Shown here piece after piece: positions 25,286-37,937 of a DNA stretch of 64,000 nt. A model generated the notes under the pieces. The model was given only the letters and a program-made list of their open reading frames with translations. It ran no database searches and was not told the DNA's origin. The stretch is from Ifrita kowaldi. Its lineage: Eukaryota; Chordata; Aves; Passeriformes; Cinclosomatidae. The stretch lies in contig VZRS01014440.1 of assembly GCA_013398055.1 (NCBI GenBank), positions 620,001 through 684,000 of the forward strand, read 5' to 3'. The first letter of the stretch is position 1, and each line of letters starts with the position of its first letter. A program made the translations under genes and the position numbers.

Positions 25286-27501
25286 TCCTATTAGCCACCA
25301 CTGTATCTTTTATTTAACAGTAGAACTTAATGGGAAGAATTATGGGCATAGCCCTTGCACTCCGATTAAAACACTCCATTCAAAACAGAAAATGTGAAGT
25401 AAAGTTGCCAGAACTGTAAAAAAGCTGATATTGCAGAATGTTTTCTCTGCCCTCCACAGCTTAAAGGCTAATGTTGTCCTTAAAGAACAAGGAGGGAGAC
25501 CCAAAAGTTCATTATGTTTTGCTCTGATCTACAGTTTTGACTGACATTGGGCAAAGAACTGAAATCCTTATAAGAAGAAAGACGTTCCAGTGAGTCCTTC
25601 AGTCTTTTTGACTATTTCCCACCTCTAATGTAAGGTCTCCAGTATTGTTTTGTCTAAGTTCTTAGCCACCAAAATGGTAAATATCCTACATAACTTAGAC
25701 AAGTTTCTTCAGTGAAAAATACTCGTATAAACTAAGCTAGGCTACTTGAAATACCTAACTTGAGTTCAACTCAGGCACCCAAAATCAGGGGCCTAAGGCA
25801 AGATTTGTCCTACCTAACCCAGATGCCTGAATCAGGGGTTCAGTCTCCTTAGAGACCTTAGAGAGAGACATATTCTGAGATGTTTATGGTGCTGTACTGG
25901 GTGATGTGCCTTGCAGGACCCCTCATTCTCCACTAGTTCCAGGAAGCATAGAGCAACTTCACTCCCACTACAGGCAATTCAATTCTCTGAACTTTGGTGA
26001 GCTGGATCTGGATCTCAGTTCTGCACTGAGCACATGGAGGGTATCATTGAGATCACATAAGTACCCCGTACAATCTGAAATAGGTATGGCTAAAAAACAT
26101 GTAGAAGGAAATACATAATCACTGAAATGCATTAGAATATGCCCACAAAATTTCAGACTTGGAAATTAGTGTTTAAGGAGTTAAACACGAGACTTTGCTC
26201 TGCTTTGCTAGTAAGGAAGGAAAGAATGTCTCTTTGAAAAAGTTTTTCATGCCCTTCTCTCATTCTTTGTTGTACATTTCAGTTGCTGTTGTCATATTTT
26301 CCAGTCTTAACTTTGCCTTGAGTAATTATTGCCACACAATTAAGAAAACATTTAGAATGGAAAAGTCATTTGTTAGACTTGCACTCTAAACCAATGGTAT
26401 ACTCCTGTGCTTTGACTGATAACCTTTCCCCTGACAACTTGCTGGGATCTGATGACTGTTTAGGTTCACTCGTTACTGATTCTTGAGTTGAATTTTCTGT
26501 GACCTGACCTTTCCAGTAGTATATTTTCTTGCTGAAACAAACACATTTTGACAGGTCAGTGGGGGCCAGCTTGACACTCCTTAAAGCACAGAAGACAAAT
26601 TTATTTTGTTTAGAGTACAGAGACTTTTTCAGAGTTTTTCTTCACAGTTTGATGGGTTAACCCATAGGATTTTCTATACTAGGGCTGGATTCTCTACTGT
26701 TCCTGATATATTCTCTGTATATTTATGGTATGTGTTAAGCAAACTAATTTTTACTGTAAATGCAATCAGTCAAAATTACCAATCGCAAAAATGTTGGATT
26801 AAACTAGAAAAAGAGTAAAACATTTTTTTTCAGAAATCAGATAATTTAAGTAAAAATTTCCATGTGCAGTGCATTGGTATTTAGAAGACTGTATTGAACG
26901 TCTTGCATATATTCCAAAATAAACACTTTTAGAGTAATGCTATTGGATGTTTTGAAAGGTACACATTAAGGTGGATGATCCTTATGGTGCTAAAGAAAGG
27001 TTACAAGGCTAGCTCTTCCTTCCACCCCTCTCTGTTGCTGCAAATTTGGCAATAATAATGGGGCTGTGCAGCAACAAAAATAAAGACATAGAAAGGTTGG
27101 ACAATAGTGGAGACTTACATTAAAAATTATCAAATAATGAAAGGTAAAACTGCGTGCATTTTATCTATTATTTCCACCATTAATACACATGCAATGTTAC
27201 ACAAAGGTGTCTAATACAAGAAAAGTGCTTAAGGTATTGTATTAATCTTCATTGTCATTCACCTCATTTTAATATTTCAGTATTACCCTCAGCTGTACAC
27301 TTTTATCATCATTTTAAAAGCTCTGCAGGACTCCCTTGTACTTTACATGCCTACCATTGTCAAGCAGAATTTTGCTGTCATTTTGTTCCCCCTGTTTTCC
27401 ACCTCTGTTTTTATTTCACATTCTTGACAGATATTTCTGCTTTTTGTTCATATGATACCTTTTGTGAAGAATAACCTTTCAGAACCCTTCTGGGAATGTT
27501 T

Positions 27502-27792
27502 CACAGAATCACAAAATATGCTGAATTGGAAGGGACCCACAAGGATCATCAAGTCCAGCTCCTGGCCCTGCACAGGACACCCCAAGAGTCACACCATGTG
27601 CCTGAGAGCATTGACGAAACACGTCTTGAACTCTGTCAGGCTTGGTGCTGTGACCACTTCCTCTGGGAGCCTCTTCCAGTGTTTAAGCACCTCCTAGTTG
27701 AAGAACTTTTTTCTAAAATCCAACCTAAACCTCCCCTGACACAACTTCAGGCCAATCCCTTGGGTCCTGTCACTGGTCCCCACAAAGAAGGG
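27502..27792 (-). mobile_element. CR1 3'-end fragment, minus strand
   Basis: About 290 bp of CR1 3' terminal sequence. On the plus strand it begins with 'cacagaatcacaaaat' (terminal octamers) and continues with 'ggaagggacccacaaggat' and 'aagtccagctcctggccctg', the antisense of a CR1 3' UTR. It then runs into the end of ORF2 ('cctaaacctcccctgacaca', near 27722) and stops around 27792. It is severely 5'-truncated and encodes nothing complete. Two overlapping plus-strand frames of 81 and 103 codons are antisense readings of it. Confidence 0.9.
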
Positions 27793-30564
27793 TTCATGAA
27801 TGCCTAGCACATATCAGGAGTTAGTAGTATTATCTTTTTAATCCAAAATAAATATTCCGAAGTTGTGTGCTGTGACTGACACTGTACACATTTAATAAGA
27901 GTGCAAAATAGAATTGGACAAAGAGAATAGACTGATTTGCAAAGGGTCCATAATCTGTTCCACTGCACGGCACGAAGAAGCTTGTTAGGCTTTCACCAAA
28001 AAGCCTATTTTTTTTCAAAATTTGAAATTCTTGAATTTTAATTTAATTTGGAATTTCATGTGGCCAGTTCAAAAGGAATTACACTAAAGAGAATGATCTG
28101 AAGTAGTAAGGGGCATTAATGGGACTCTAAAAATCATAAATGCTTATAAAAATGTTTTGAAACATCAAGAAAAAATTCTGCTTTCAACTGTTTAAATTAT
28201 GTGTTCCAATAGTGAACAATCTGTCTGCATTAAAATGAGTAGAAGATAACAATGCAACTATTATCAATATGTAATATATAACAATAGTATGACATCATCT
28301 GCAGTACCAAGTTCAGTTTCAGCCATGCCTTTGTCTTCTAACAGTAACTGACACAGCAGGGTTTGGACTAGATAATTATAATTACTGGGAGAAGGAGGAA
28401 AAAAGTAAGATATTTTCTTAGGAAGAAATGAGGATGTTATAATTCTACAAATTAATGACTAGCTGTCAGCTGGGAAAGCAGGCCTTCCTCTTTCATTTTT
28501 CCTCCAAAATCAAGAATCAAAGACAATCACTGATACTGTCAGGCATCTCATTTAAAGCTGGCAGATGGAGGTAAGGGGTTTTAATTGCATAACATGTAAT
28601 TAATGATATTCTTTGGACCATTGCTTTGAATTTATAGCAAAGCCAAAGACTGAATGGGAATTTTTAAAGCATTCCACAATTAAAGAGATAAAAACTCCAT
28701 TTGATTATACATGTGTGTGAGATTATACACTCAAAGGAACTTTATTGCAATTGCAACGTCATTCCTTAAAAGAAGCTGGAAAATGCCAATATTAATTTTG
28801 CCTCTACAACATTAATTCAGTCTTTTATCCATGTGATTATAATAAAGGCTCAAGTTAATGATCACATCCTTTTTTCCCACAGGACTTCTGCCTAATTTCA
28901 GCCATGCTACAGGGGCATGTCCAGGCAGAGACAAGTTTATCTGCCTACACACCCAGAAAGTCAAGTGTAAAAACCAAACCTAAAAACAATAAAAAACCTC
29001 TAGTCCAGAAGCTGTACAGTCATGTTAGCAAAGTACTGCTTTTGATTTAAAATGTCTCCTGCAAGAACACTGCATGGCTTCCCTACCACAGCTGGCTTGC
29101 TTCTGGCCTGGGGCATGCAAGTGCAGTCTGCAGGGCTCTCTGCAGCTGGCCACGTAGCTTTGCCAGCAGTTATATCTTGCCAGAGCATTCATACGTCTTC
29201 ATTAGCAGATGCAGATTTCTAATTTCGAGAATATTAAACTCAGGAGTGCTCTTAAACAACTTATATTTTCCACTCTTTAAATTCATTCAAGACAAAATGC
29301 AGCTCTGTGTTACAGACTGTTTCACTGAGTGACTGGTTACTCCACAGGGAATGTTGCACAAAGTGTTTTGCATCTCTGAACACCTTCCTTCCAAGCCCCA
29401 CCCCCTTTCTGGTTTTAAACCAGTCCCAAGACAATTATACCTGGGAATAAGTGGCTTTCAAAATGCTGATTGTTACCACAGGGAGGACAGAAACCTGGCT
29501 GTCCATATTGTGAGGGGTAACTTTCAGAAAAAGATGATCTCCACTCTTCTTCCTTCTTACCCTCAAGTTTCTGCTGCAGAAATAATTTGAATGGGATGTG
29601 ACAGGGATGTGAAAGTGCTCTGTACTGTCACCAATATCTGTGAGTATTCCTATATCATATAATATTAAGTATCCAACTGACATATTATATATGATAAATT
29701 ATATGTGTCAGTTTTTCATATTAAAAGATTTAGTTCTGTTTAACATTAGTCTGATTGAAACTGCATGTTGAAAACATTTGAAAAAAATCAGTCATTTAAC
29801 CATTTTATCCATTAGCATAATTTGCAGTCCATCTCAACTTTGAAAAACGACAACAACAAAACATTTTCAAATGCTTCCACGAAGTTTAGAGGCAGAAGAA
29901 TGGCCAGTTTCAAACCTGCTCTCCAAAAATGCCTTTTTAAGATTTGATTATTTGGCATTTGAATAAATCCGCAGAAGGGCAGCATTTCAAGGAAAATAAT
30001 TGCCAGTACAATTCCAATTCTGTCCAAAATCTACCTAAAAACAAACCTGAAAGCTTACAGCTGAATGGATTAAATTATATCCTGATACAGGAAAAATATG
30101 CAATTCATCCAACCCATTTGTAAACAGTTTTTTAATTTCAAGTGGTGTAAATCCAAAGTAAATCTCCTGACTCAAATGAAGTTCTTCAGATAGATATAAG
30201 TGCAAATAAAGCAAGAATCTGGCATGAGAGATCATAAAAACTTTTTTAAGGAAAGGAAATTTAATAGCTTGACATAATGGGTTATTCTGATCATTTTTAT
30301 TCTCTTAAAGGCTAGAAGGATAAGATGACTAGTGGTTGGAAAGTGCATCATGCCCTTTCAACATTGTTCGGTGTGCTTACAGTGTACTTAAAGTAAGCTT
30401 GTATTTTTAAGGTCCTCTTAAGCACATATTAATGCTTTGAAGCACTAAAACACCTAAAAATTTTTTCTTCAGACCAATTCCTAGGAAAAAAATTAGAGTT
30501 ATAAAACATTGCATTATCAAGTACCGAGTTACTGACTAGACCTGTCAGCTCTTTAAGGCCACCT
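27793..30564. other. unique AT-rich DNA without recognised gene
   Basis: No gene or mobile element recognised. It contains AT-rich near-palindromic sequence at about 29650-29715 (listed separately). Open frames are at most about 80 codons and featureless. Confidence 0.55.
29675..29713. repeat. AT-rich near-palindrome
   Basis: The 39-base stretch starts 'aactgacatat' and ends 'atatgtgtcagtt', so its arms are inverted copies apart from a two-base indel. An additional partial inverted pair lies just upstream ('tatcatataatat' at 29653 against 'atattatatatgata' at 29682). It could form a hairpin or cruciform. I have no evidence that it is transcribed. Confidence 0.7.
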
Positions 30565-30838
30565 TTCTTAGAGCACAAGAGCTCTCTACCCCTGTGTGTA
30601 GGAAGTTGAGCAAGGCAGGCTGGAAACTGGCTGGACTAAGCAACGATCTGCTCCTCCAGCTGAGGAGTAAGAACCAAATGCACAGCCAGTGGAAGCAGGG
30701 ACAGGTGACCTAGGGAGACTACAGGGATATGATTCATGTGTACGGGTGGGGTTAGGAAAGACAAAGCAAAGCTGGAACATGGTTTGACAAATGACCTGAA
30801 GAATAACAAGGAGGATTCTATAAACACATAAGTAAAAG

Positions 30839-30893
30839 GTAAAGAAAGGCCGAGGAGACCGTATCAGTAAAGAAAGGCCGAGGAGACCGTATC
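30839..30893 (+). repeat. 28-bp-period tandem duplication inside CR1
   Basis: A 27-base block beginning 'gtaaagaaaggccgaggaga' and ending 'ccgtatc' occurs at 30839-30865 and again, identically, at 30867-30893. It lies in the CR1 linker region. Other CR1 copies in this window do not cover the same linker stretch clearly enough to compare. Confidence 0.92.
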
Positions 30894-31049
30894 TCCCCTG
30901 ATAAGCAAGGGTGAACTGGTGGTGACTGATATGGAGAAGTCTAAGATACCCAGTGAGTTCTTTGCCGCAGTCTTCACTGGCAGTCAGGCTTCCTGCTTCT
31001 CTCAAAGTCCCCAGTCCTCTGGGTGGGTGGGAGCCAAATGAATTCCTCC

Positions 31050-32265
31050 CACTATAAGTGACGAGCAGGTTCAGGACCACTGATGAAGTCTATGGGACCT
31101 GATGATGTGCATCCCAGGATCCTGAGGGAACTTGCTGACATTGTTTTCAAGCCACTGAACATCATAGTTTAAAAGTCATGGCAGTAGGATGAAGTCCTCA
31201 TTGACCGGAAAAAAGGAAACATCACTCCCTTTTTTAAAAAGGGGAGAAAGGAATATCTGTGAAACTACAGACCGGTGTGCCTCACCTCTGTGTCTGGGAT
31301 GATCATGGAGCAGCTCCTCCTAGAATATGTGCTAAGACACGTTAAAGATAAGGAGGTGATCTAAGGCAGCCACCATGGCTTTACTATAGGCAAATTGTGC
31401 CTGACCAGCCTGGTGGCCTTCTGTGATGGAGTGATGGCAATGGTTGACAAAGACATCTATCTCTTGTTAGACCTTCAATACAGTCACACATGACATCCTT
31501 GTCTCCAAATTGGAGACACTAGGATTTGATGGATGGACTATTCAGTCGATAAAGAACTGGCTGTAGGGATGCAGCCAAAGAGTTGTGGTCAATGGCTCTA
31601 TGCCCATGTGGAGGCCAGGGATGAGTGCTGTCCCTCCCAGCTCTCTCTTGGGATGGTTCCACTTCAGTACCTTCATGGATGACACAGACGCTGAGATCGA
31701 ATGCATTGTCAGCAGGGTTGATGACGGGAAGCTGAGCTCTGCAGCTGATACAACAGAAGGAAGGGATGCCATTCAGAAGGACCTGGACAAGCTTCAGAAG
31801 TGGGCCCATGAGGACCTTATGGAGTTCGACAAGTCCAAGTGCAAGGTGCTGCATCTGGGTAGTGAAAATCCCAATCGTTAGTCCAGACTGATAGAAGTCA
31901 CTGAGAGCAGCCTTGTGGAGAAGGACTTGGGAGTTCTCATGGATGAAAGGCTGGTCATGAACCAATAGTGTGCATTTGCAGCAATCACATCCTGGGCTGC
32001 ATCCAAAGCAGTGTGGCCAGCAGGGCGAGGGAGGGGATTCTGCTCCTCTACTCTGCCCTTGTGAGACCCCACCTGCAGTGCTGCATCCAGCTGTGGGGTC
32101 CTCAGCACAGGAAGGACCTGGCCCTGCTAGAGCCACTCTGGAGGAGGGTCACGAAGATGATGAGAGGGATGGAGAACTCATCCTACAAAGACAGGCTGAG
32201 AAAGCTGGGGTTCAGCTTGCAAAAGAGAATGATTCAGGGAGACCTCATTGCCACTTTCTAGTACC
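31050..32265 (+). pseudogene. CR1 ORF2 reverse transcriptase remnant (second copy)
   Basis: RT-domain remains of the CR1 at 30565-32275. The visible order is 'VCLTSVSGMIMEQLLLE' near 31277-31325, 'GKLCLTSLVAFCD'-like sequence near 31390-31425, 'VPPSSLLGWFHFSTF' near 31633-31675 (the damaged GVPQGSVLGP motif), and 'IECIVSRVDDGKLSSA' near 31698-31745 (the FADDTKL box, with both aspartates present but the preceding FA lost). Then come 'EGRDAIQKDLDKLQKWAHEDLMEFDKSKCKVLHLG' near 31755-31860 and the thumb region to 32265. A deletion shortens the segment around 31445-31480. The frame changes between 31880 and 31968. Minus-strand frames of 164 and 205 codons over this element are antisense shadows. 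Confidence 0.85.
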
Positions 32266-33766
32266 TTAAGGGGACTTAAAAAAATGAACAAATGAAATAT
32301 CATATAAATCATAATGAGGCATTTATCAACATGGGACTATTTTTCTGTATAGACATTACAGCAGCACTAACGTGAGACTCCCCTCAGGTTAATTATTCTG
32401 GGGAATTCAACTTTTCAAAAATCAATACAGCAATTGTGCAAGATAGAAGTACCCTGAGCTGGTCCACTTAACCTACTGTCTGTGGGCAAAACGGAAGCTG
32501 ATGTTTAAGTTTATGCCTAAGCAGTAAGAAGGAAATGATGCAGTGATAAGGACACTCAGAATATGCCGAGTCAAGGCAATTCACCTCGTATGGGAAAACT
32601 CTGACTGTGGGAAAAAGCTGTGGGAAAAAGCAATAGGCAGTGAGTTCGGATGTGCAGGGCCCCAGCTGAAAAGGGACATATGTGAACTACATATGTTGGG
32701 CAGTTGTAGGCCCTGAAGAGTTTATAAGGTGGTGTATCATGGACTGAATAAAAATTAGCATAAAAATAGGGGTTTGACACATAAAGGCATGCCTGTGGCA
32801 TTCACATATTTACATGAGGAAATCAGCTCCCAATATAATTAATTTATGTACTGAGTAAGCAATAAATAGGATTCTTATTATCATAGTATCTAGCCAACAA
32901 AACTGACCACTTGAAATGTTTTCCAAGTCTTTCCCAGAAAATGGCGAAATTTAATAATTCTGCCATGAATGAAATTATTAATGGCTGAATTTCTGAAAAC
33001 TGTATCACTGTATCATTCTAGCTCTCAGTAAATTGCCTATTAGGCAGTAAAGAATTAGGTTTTTGCATTAGAGTCTGCCTCTCCACAGGCAAATTCATGT
33101 TGAATATGTGTCACTCTAGTGCCATTACTTAAATAAGGATGCTTTCCATGAAAATGAAAGTTTGGAGAAATGTTGTGCAAAGGTGTTGCCAGTAAATACC
33201 TTTCTCCAGAACTGCTTTCTTTCTTTTGCAGATATTCTTGGCTTAGATATGCCATGTTTGTTCCCTTTCTTTGTATAGTTTGAAATGAGGGCATCCAACA
33301 TAGGTGCCTGTATGATCGTCTTAAAGCAAGGGTAAAATAAATCAGTCAAACTCTTCTACTGATTGCTCACGGATGCCCACGAAAGCTTTCTTTGGACTGC
33401 TAATTTCAATAAAGTTTCCAGTCACATGCTGCTTAAGCAGACTCTGACAAGAAGACTATATATGGTACTATGTTCCTAACCCTAAGTGAGTAATTCTTGT
33501 TCTAGGTAACACTCACAATCTCAAGGAAATTGGAACATAAATTCAATTTCAAAAGATATGCTCAATCACAGCTTGATTGTAACAAAAACTGTGGTGCCCA
33601 ATCAAATGGTAGCTGTAACACATGGTCTCTACCAAAATTGCTGACAGGACGCCTGTCTGTGCATAGCACAGTCACACACTCTGTGTTGTATACAATATGC
33701 AGAACTAATAAATGAGTAATAGTCCACTTATTAAATTAGATGAGTTGTTTTCTCATACAGCTACAC

Positions 33767-33779
33767 TTTTTTTTTTTTT
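33767..33779 (+). repeat. poly(T) run, 13 T
   Basis: A homopolymer in AT-rich DNA with no recognisable retroposon body downstream. Confidence 0.85.
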
Positions 33780-35547
33780 AATAAGTAAGTTAGATCCATT
33801 AAATGGTTTCAGAGAAAGTGGTGACATTTTTAATTCTACTTTACAAAATGTCCTAGCCACCTATTGTTCTAATGTTCTAAACACCTGCATTTTTCCTTTC
33901 AAGTGCAGACTTTTTCTTACCTTAGAAAAGTTAGGGAGATGAAGAAAGAATTTAAGGTCTCTATTGAGATAGCCACAAAACAAAATGCCGTGAGATCAAG
34001 CAGTGCTTCTGTGATCCATTAGCTCCATATTGAGGATACTTGAAGAGATCCTCCTGCGAGCTAGCTAACCCCTTTGCATTCTTTGTGGATGTCAAAGCCT
34101 ACATCAAATCAGTGGGAGCTAGGATACACAAACAATGCCTGATTGATCACACTGACAGAAAGACGCTCTTATAGCTTTTCTATCATGCTACCCTGCAATA
34201 CAGGCATCAGTGTTTGACAATGCTTCTGCATAATGGATCATACTTAAAAGGGAATGTGACTTGCAGACCACATCTGTCTCCAGTTAAATGACAACCTTAT
34301 GGCAACGGCAGCCCGTGTTTATACGGAAAAATAATATTGGGAAAGTATTTTCTCTATTCCTTAGTGCCATTTAATGTGATTTAATATTTAGAAGGAAAGG
34401 AAGTCACCCCATACGTCTGGTGTGGCCTTTGCAGACCACTGACTGCAAACTGGGAACAACTGTTCTAAATCATGTGAGATTTGCAAGAAGTAAAAATCCA
34501 CATCTTGCTGAGTTCTGAGTACTTACAGGGTTTTTTTTGAATGCTTTCTGCTCATCAGAGGAAGCCAAGGTGTAGCATATCATGCACTAGAGCAAGGACA
34601 TTTATCTTACTTCATACTAGACTATTTCTGGAGTGAGGAGACCAGACTTACTTCCTTTAAAATGTACCTTAAGTGACTGATATTAAATATACTAAAACAA
34701 ACAGTACAACTGAATATTTTCCTTGGCTTTGCAGGATGCTGCTACCTTAGAGATCACAGTTTGAGAGCTGCTGGCAATACATTTATTCTAGAAGGTGCTA
34801 CTATATACCTCGAATTCAAAGTACTAAGGAAACAAACTAATAGGATGAATAAGATTCCTTTATTCATAACCAAGTTTTTCATACTTCTAGTTTTTAAATT
34901 CTTCATACGGTTTGAGTTTATATCTATATTACTTGTTATTTACAACTCATGACTGAAACAACTGTGTTATTTTCTTTATAAATGTAAACTTCAATTTTCA
35001 TTTCAGATTCAAAAAGGAAATTAATTTTAATTTCAACTCACAAAAATTTGTAACAGCTTTCAGAGACACAGTCTCCTTCTTTGTTTTTTTCTGGGGTTTT
35101 TCTTTGTTTGTTTTTTTTACTGAGGACATATTTTTTATCCTTTTCAACATTTGCAGAAGAAGTCAATCAAATAGCTGAATCACAGTGCAAACACTGAGTC
35201 CTGAATCCCACTAGAATCACACCTAGAATTCTACTGGGTCATCAGATGCCAGTATGAAAAGTGGATTTGAAAACACTTTTGGTATTCATGCCTTCATTTA
35301 ACATAGTTGATTTAAAGCTTACTTATCCCTGGCTGGTCATATAATAATGCACCAACCCCTTCACACCAAAGTATTCACCTCTGCCTAGGTGTGAGAACTT
35401 TGCAACTTCTGCTAGTTACCAAACATATATAATTTATACATGTCCCTTTTCTGGGTGAAGTATGAGTGGCCTGTCCAACTTTGCCAAAATTGGTAGAATT
35501 TTTTCCCAAATTCATGGTATGTGACACAACATGATGAAATTTAGTTT

Positions 35548-35621
35548 TTAGTTGTAAAGACTCTAATCTCATCAAAATCTAATCTAAAGACTTTAGTTGT
35601 GAGACTCTAATCTCATCAAAA
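35548..35621 (+). repeat. imperfect tandem duplication, period about 44 bp
   Basis: 'agactctaatctcatcaaaa' occurs at 35558-35577 and exactly again at 35602-35621. Each copy is preceded by 'tttagttgt' or a close variant, so the duplicated unit is about 44 bp with a one-base indel. It is a local duplication in unique sequence. Confidence 0.85.
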
Positions 35622-37654
35622 CAATTTCATCTTCCACTGATTTACCATGGACTGTGGTTGGTTGTGTGGCCAGGGTGTCACTCCAGTCTGAAGGACTGGT
35701 CTGTGTGGCCACTGACATGTACATTAACTGCATTGATTGGCCCTTTTTGTCAAATTTGGTCAGATCAGTCAGTTACTGTGAGGGTGGTATAAGCTGACAG
35801 TATACCCTCAATAACTGTCAAACTGTGCCCAACCAAAACCCATGGGCCAGACTCTGGGTAATACCTTCAATACATTTAATTTGTTACCATGCATTTGTTT
35901 CACTGTATTTAGTACTACAGTGAGGTGAGCCTTTAGGTCAGTGAGCCCAAGTGGTAGGGAGAGAGTAATTATCACTACATAACACTGGGGAAGAGGAGTT
36001 GGCTTGACCTAAGATGGAACATCAGCACTTTCTGAAATGTAAAAATCTTTGAGTTATCTCAAATTGGGCAACCATCAATCCTAAGCCTTCAAATTCTAAT
36101 GTTTAATGATTAAAACCTAAATGATAATGTTTAAACAATTCTGCTAAAAATAATAAAAGTAGGTTAAATCACAAAGGCAAGCTTTCCTCATAGACTGGTT
36201 AAGTCTCCTTGAAAAGGGCAAGGAGGGAGAGGAAGGTTACAAGGGAGGGACGGAGTCATATTTCATTGGTTTTCTGGAGAAGCTGAACTTCTTGATAAAC
36301 TGTTGCTGCGGAGAGCGGAGGAGAATGAGGTCATCTGCTACAGTAGTACCTGTGGCCAGAAAGGCAGCACCTTCACGGAGCATTTAGTGGAGACTGGGAA
36401 ATACAGGCCAGTGGAGTGAGTAAATAAGACAATAGAGCCTATAATGACAGAATTTATCCTGCAACGGTTAACACAACAAAATACTAGACTTGTTCTCTCC
36501 TTTCCAGATAAAAGCACCTCTGTTCACAGCAGGTGATATATGTCAAGACAGACTATGTCTTGAAAATACTTTCACCAAAAAAAAGCGTATGATCAATTGA
36601 GAGGAACCAAGGAAATTAGTTCACCTCTCATGATTTGCTGTTTCTATTTGGCTAGAGAAAGTAAAACTAGGACTACAACTGAACTGTGTTGGGTATCCTT
36701 GAGCAATAATTAAACAGCCTAATAAAAAGTTTGACATATAAGTATGTGGAGAAAAATACCCCAGTAGCTTTTATCAGAGTTTTCTCAGATTTCTTTTGGC
36801 TGCTTCCTGCCTTTTTCGATTTTTTTCTGTCTCCTTTAACAATAGGCTTTTAGCTTCAAAATTGCTGCCAAAATAGACATTAAAAATCCTGAGTTATTTA
36901 TCTGCTCCAATGTACAGACACTTACCACAGATGCTCTGCAAATATCTAGACAGGTAGCCCAGACAGTATATGTTGGCACAATATTTTAAATCCTTTTTGG
37001 AGTGGCGACTATCACTCTACTGTGCAGCCCAGTAACAGGACTCTAGTGACGTTTTCAGGATGCTTCAGTTACCATGAACAGCAGGTGGCAACCATACTCC
37101 CTGCTCTTAAAACTCCCCTTAAAATCCTACCTCCCTTAGACTTTCACCCTCTACCTAAAGCTGGAGGTACCAAATTTTGTCAGCAGTGTAGGCAAAATTG
37201 AATGGTAGGGAAGTTTGAAGGAAAGGACTTGAACCAAGCCTGTGCTGGACTAATAGGTATTAGAAGTGGCTGTTGACTGATGCTTCTATTTCTGCTCTCT
37301 TGCCTTCTTAGAGAGAGTTGTAGCCAAACCTAGTAGATCCCAGATCCCACTCTTCCTTCTGCTCTCTCCCACTGTGCAGGGGCATGTTACCTCAGATGTG
37401 AAACAAGGAATGAGCTGTGTCCCAGGAAGGCTGCTGTCCTCAAGGACCAGCTGCCCAAGTTTTCTGTGCCTAGAATAGGTCTACCAAATGTCATGGGTAT
37501 CGTGAGACTGTGATTACAAACAATATGGAAGCTGACATGATTTTCCACAGAAAACTCGATACATAATTATATCTCCAGAATTGCATTCACCAAGAGACTA
37601 TAAACCTTTATTAATAATGACTATAGGTCTTTATTAGTGACAGATGGGGGTATT

Positions 37655-37843
37655 GGGTACATCCTCAGCCAGTTTTCAGATTATATCAATCTGAGTGGTG
37701 CAGTTGATGTGCTTGAGGGAAGAGAAGGGTGACTTTGACAGTCTAGAGACGTGGACCCATGCAAACCTCATGAGGTTCCACAAGGCCAAGTGCAAGGCTC
37801 TGCAAATGGGTTGCAGCAATTCCCAATATCTATACAGACTGGG
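37655..37843 (+). mobile_element. CR1, left part, interrupted by an LTR
   Basis: Sense-strand CR1 ORF2 sequence just after the RT catalytic box: 'GAVDVLE' near 37698-37718 and 'WTHANLMRFHKAKCKALQMGCSNSQYLYRLG' near 37752-37845. The family 'FADDTKL' position reads 'FSDYINL' (about 37674-37694), so the catalytic aspartates are not intact. The element is 5'-truncated near 37655 and is cut at 37843 by the LTR. It resumes at 38635 with 'gatgagctggctgagagcag', the expected next CR1 segment. Confidence 0.88.
37839..37843 (+). repeat. left target-site duplication of the LTR (ctggg)
   Basis: 'ctggg' lies immediately before the TG that opens the LTR and recurs immediately after its closing CA (38635-38639). 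An uninterrupted CR1 would carry it once, which is the signature of integrase-mediated insertion with a 5-bp stagger. Confidence 0.85.
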
Positions 37844-37937
37844 TGTTGTGATCCAATTGTTATTAAGGTTCTTTAGAAATTCCTCTGCCCCAGTTAGGAT
37901 GCAAACGAGACCATATACCAGTGACAATAATATAGGT

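Larger units (their letters stand above)
21281..27501. other. unique AT-rich DNA without recognised gene
   Basis: No gene, RNA or interspersed repeat recognised. A less AT-rich stretch at about 22940-23480 stands out and ends with a poly(A)-signal-like site, listed separately. A 119-codon plus-strand frame at 22820-23179 falls in that stretch and shows no recognisable motif. Confidence 0.5.
30565..32275 (+). mobile_element. CR1 retrotransposon, internal portion lacking its 3' end, plus strand
   Basis: About 1.7 kb of CR1 in sense orientation. It starts in the linker between endonuclease and RT ('LRSKNQMHSQWKQGQ'-like near 30660-30710) and includes the 'FFAAVFTGSQ' segment near 30960 and the 'GPDDVHPRILRELA' segment near 31094-31135. 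It continues through RT and the 'LYSALVRPHLQCCIQLWGPQHRKDL' region near 32045-32120, stopping at 'agtaccttaagggga' near 32275. The last part of ORF2, the 3' UTR and the terminal octamers are missing, which is atypical because CR1 copies normally keep the 3' end. A later deletion is likely. Both edges are approximate. Confidence 0.9.
32276..37654. other. unique AT-rich DNA without recognised gene
   Basis: No gene, RNA or interspersed repeat recognised. It holds a 13-T run (33767-33779) and the short tandem duplication at 35548. A more GC-rich patch around 36230-36420 contains no recognisable coding frame. Confidence 0.55.

Noticed and set aside
27452..27807. Overlapping plus-strand frames of 81 and 103 codons
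   Set aside because: Antisense of a CR1 3' end; not a gene.
30586..31080. 164-codon minus-strand frame
   Set aside because: Antisense of the CR1 linker and the region before RT; no independent similarity.
31519..32136. 205-codon minus-strand frame
   Set aside because: It lies antisense to the CR1 reverse transcriptase remnant; the plus strand carries the recognisable ORF2 motifs, so this is a shadow.
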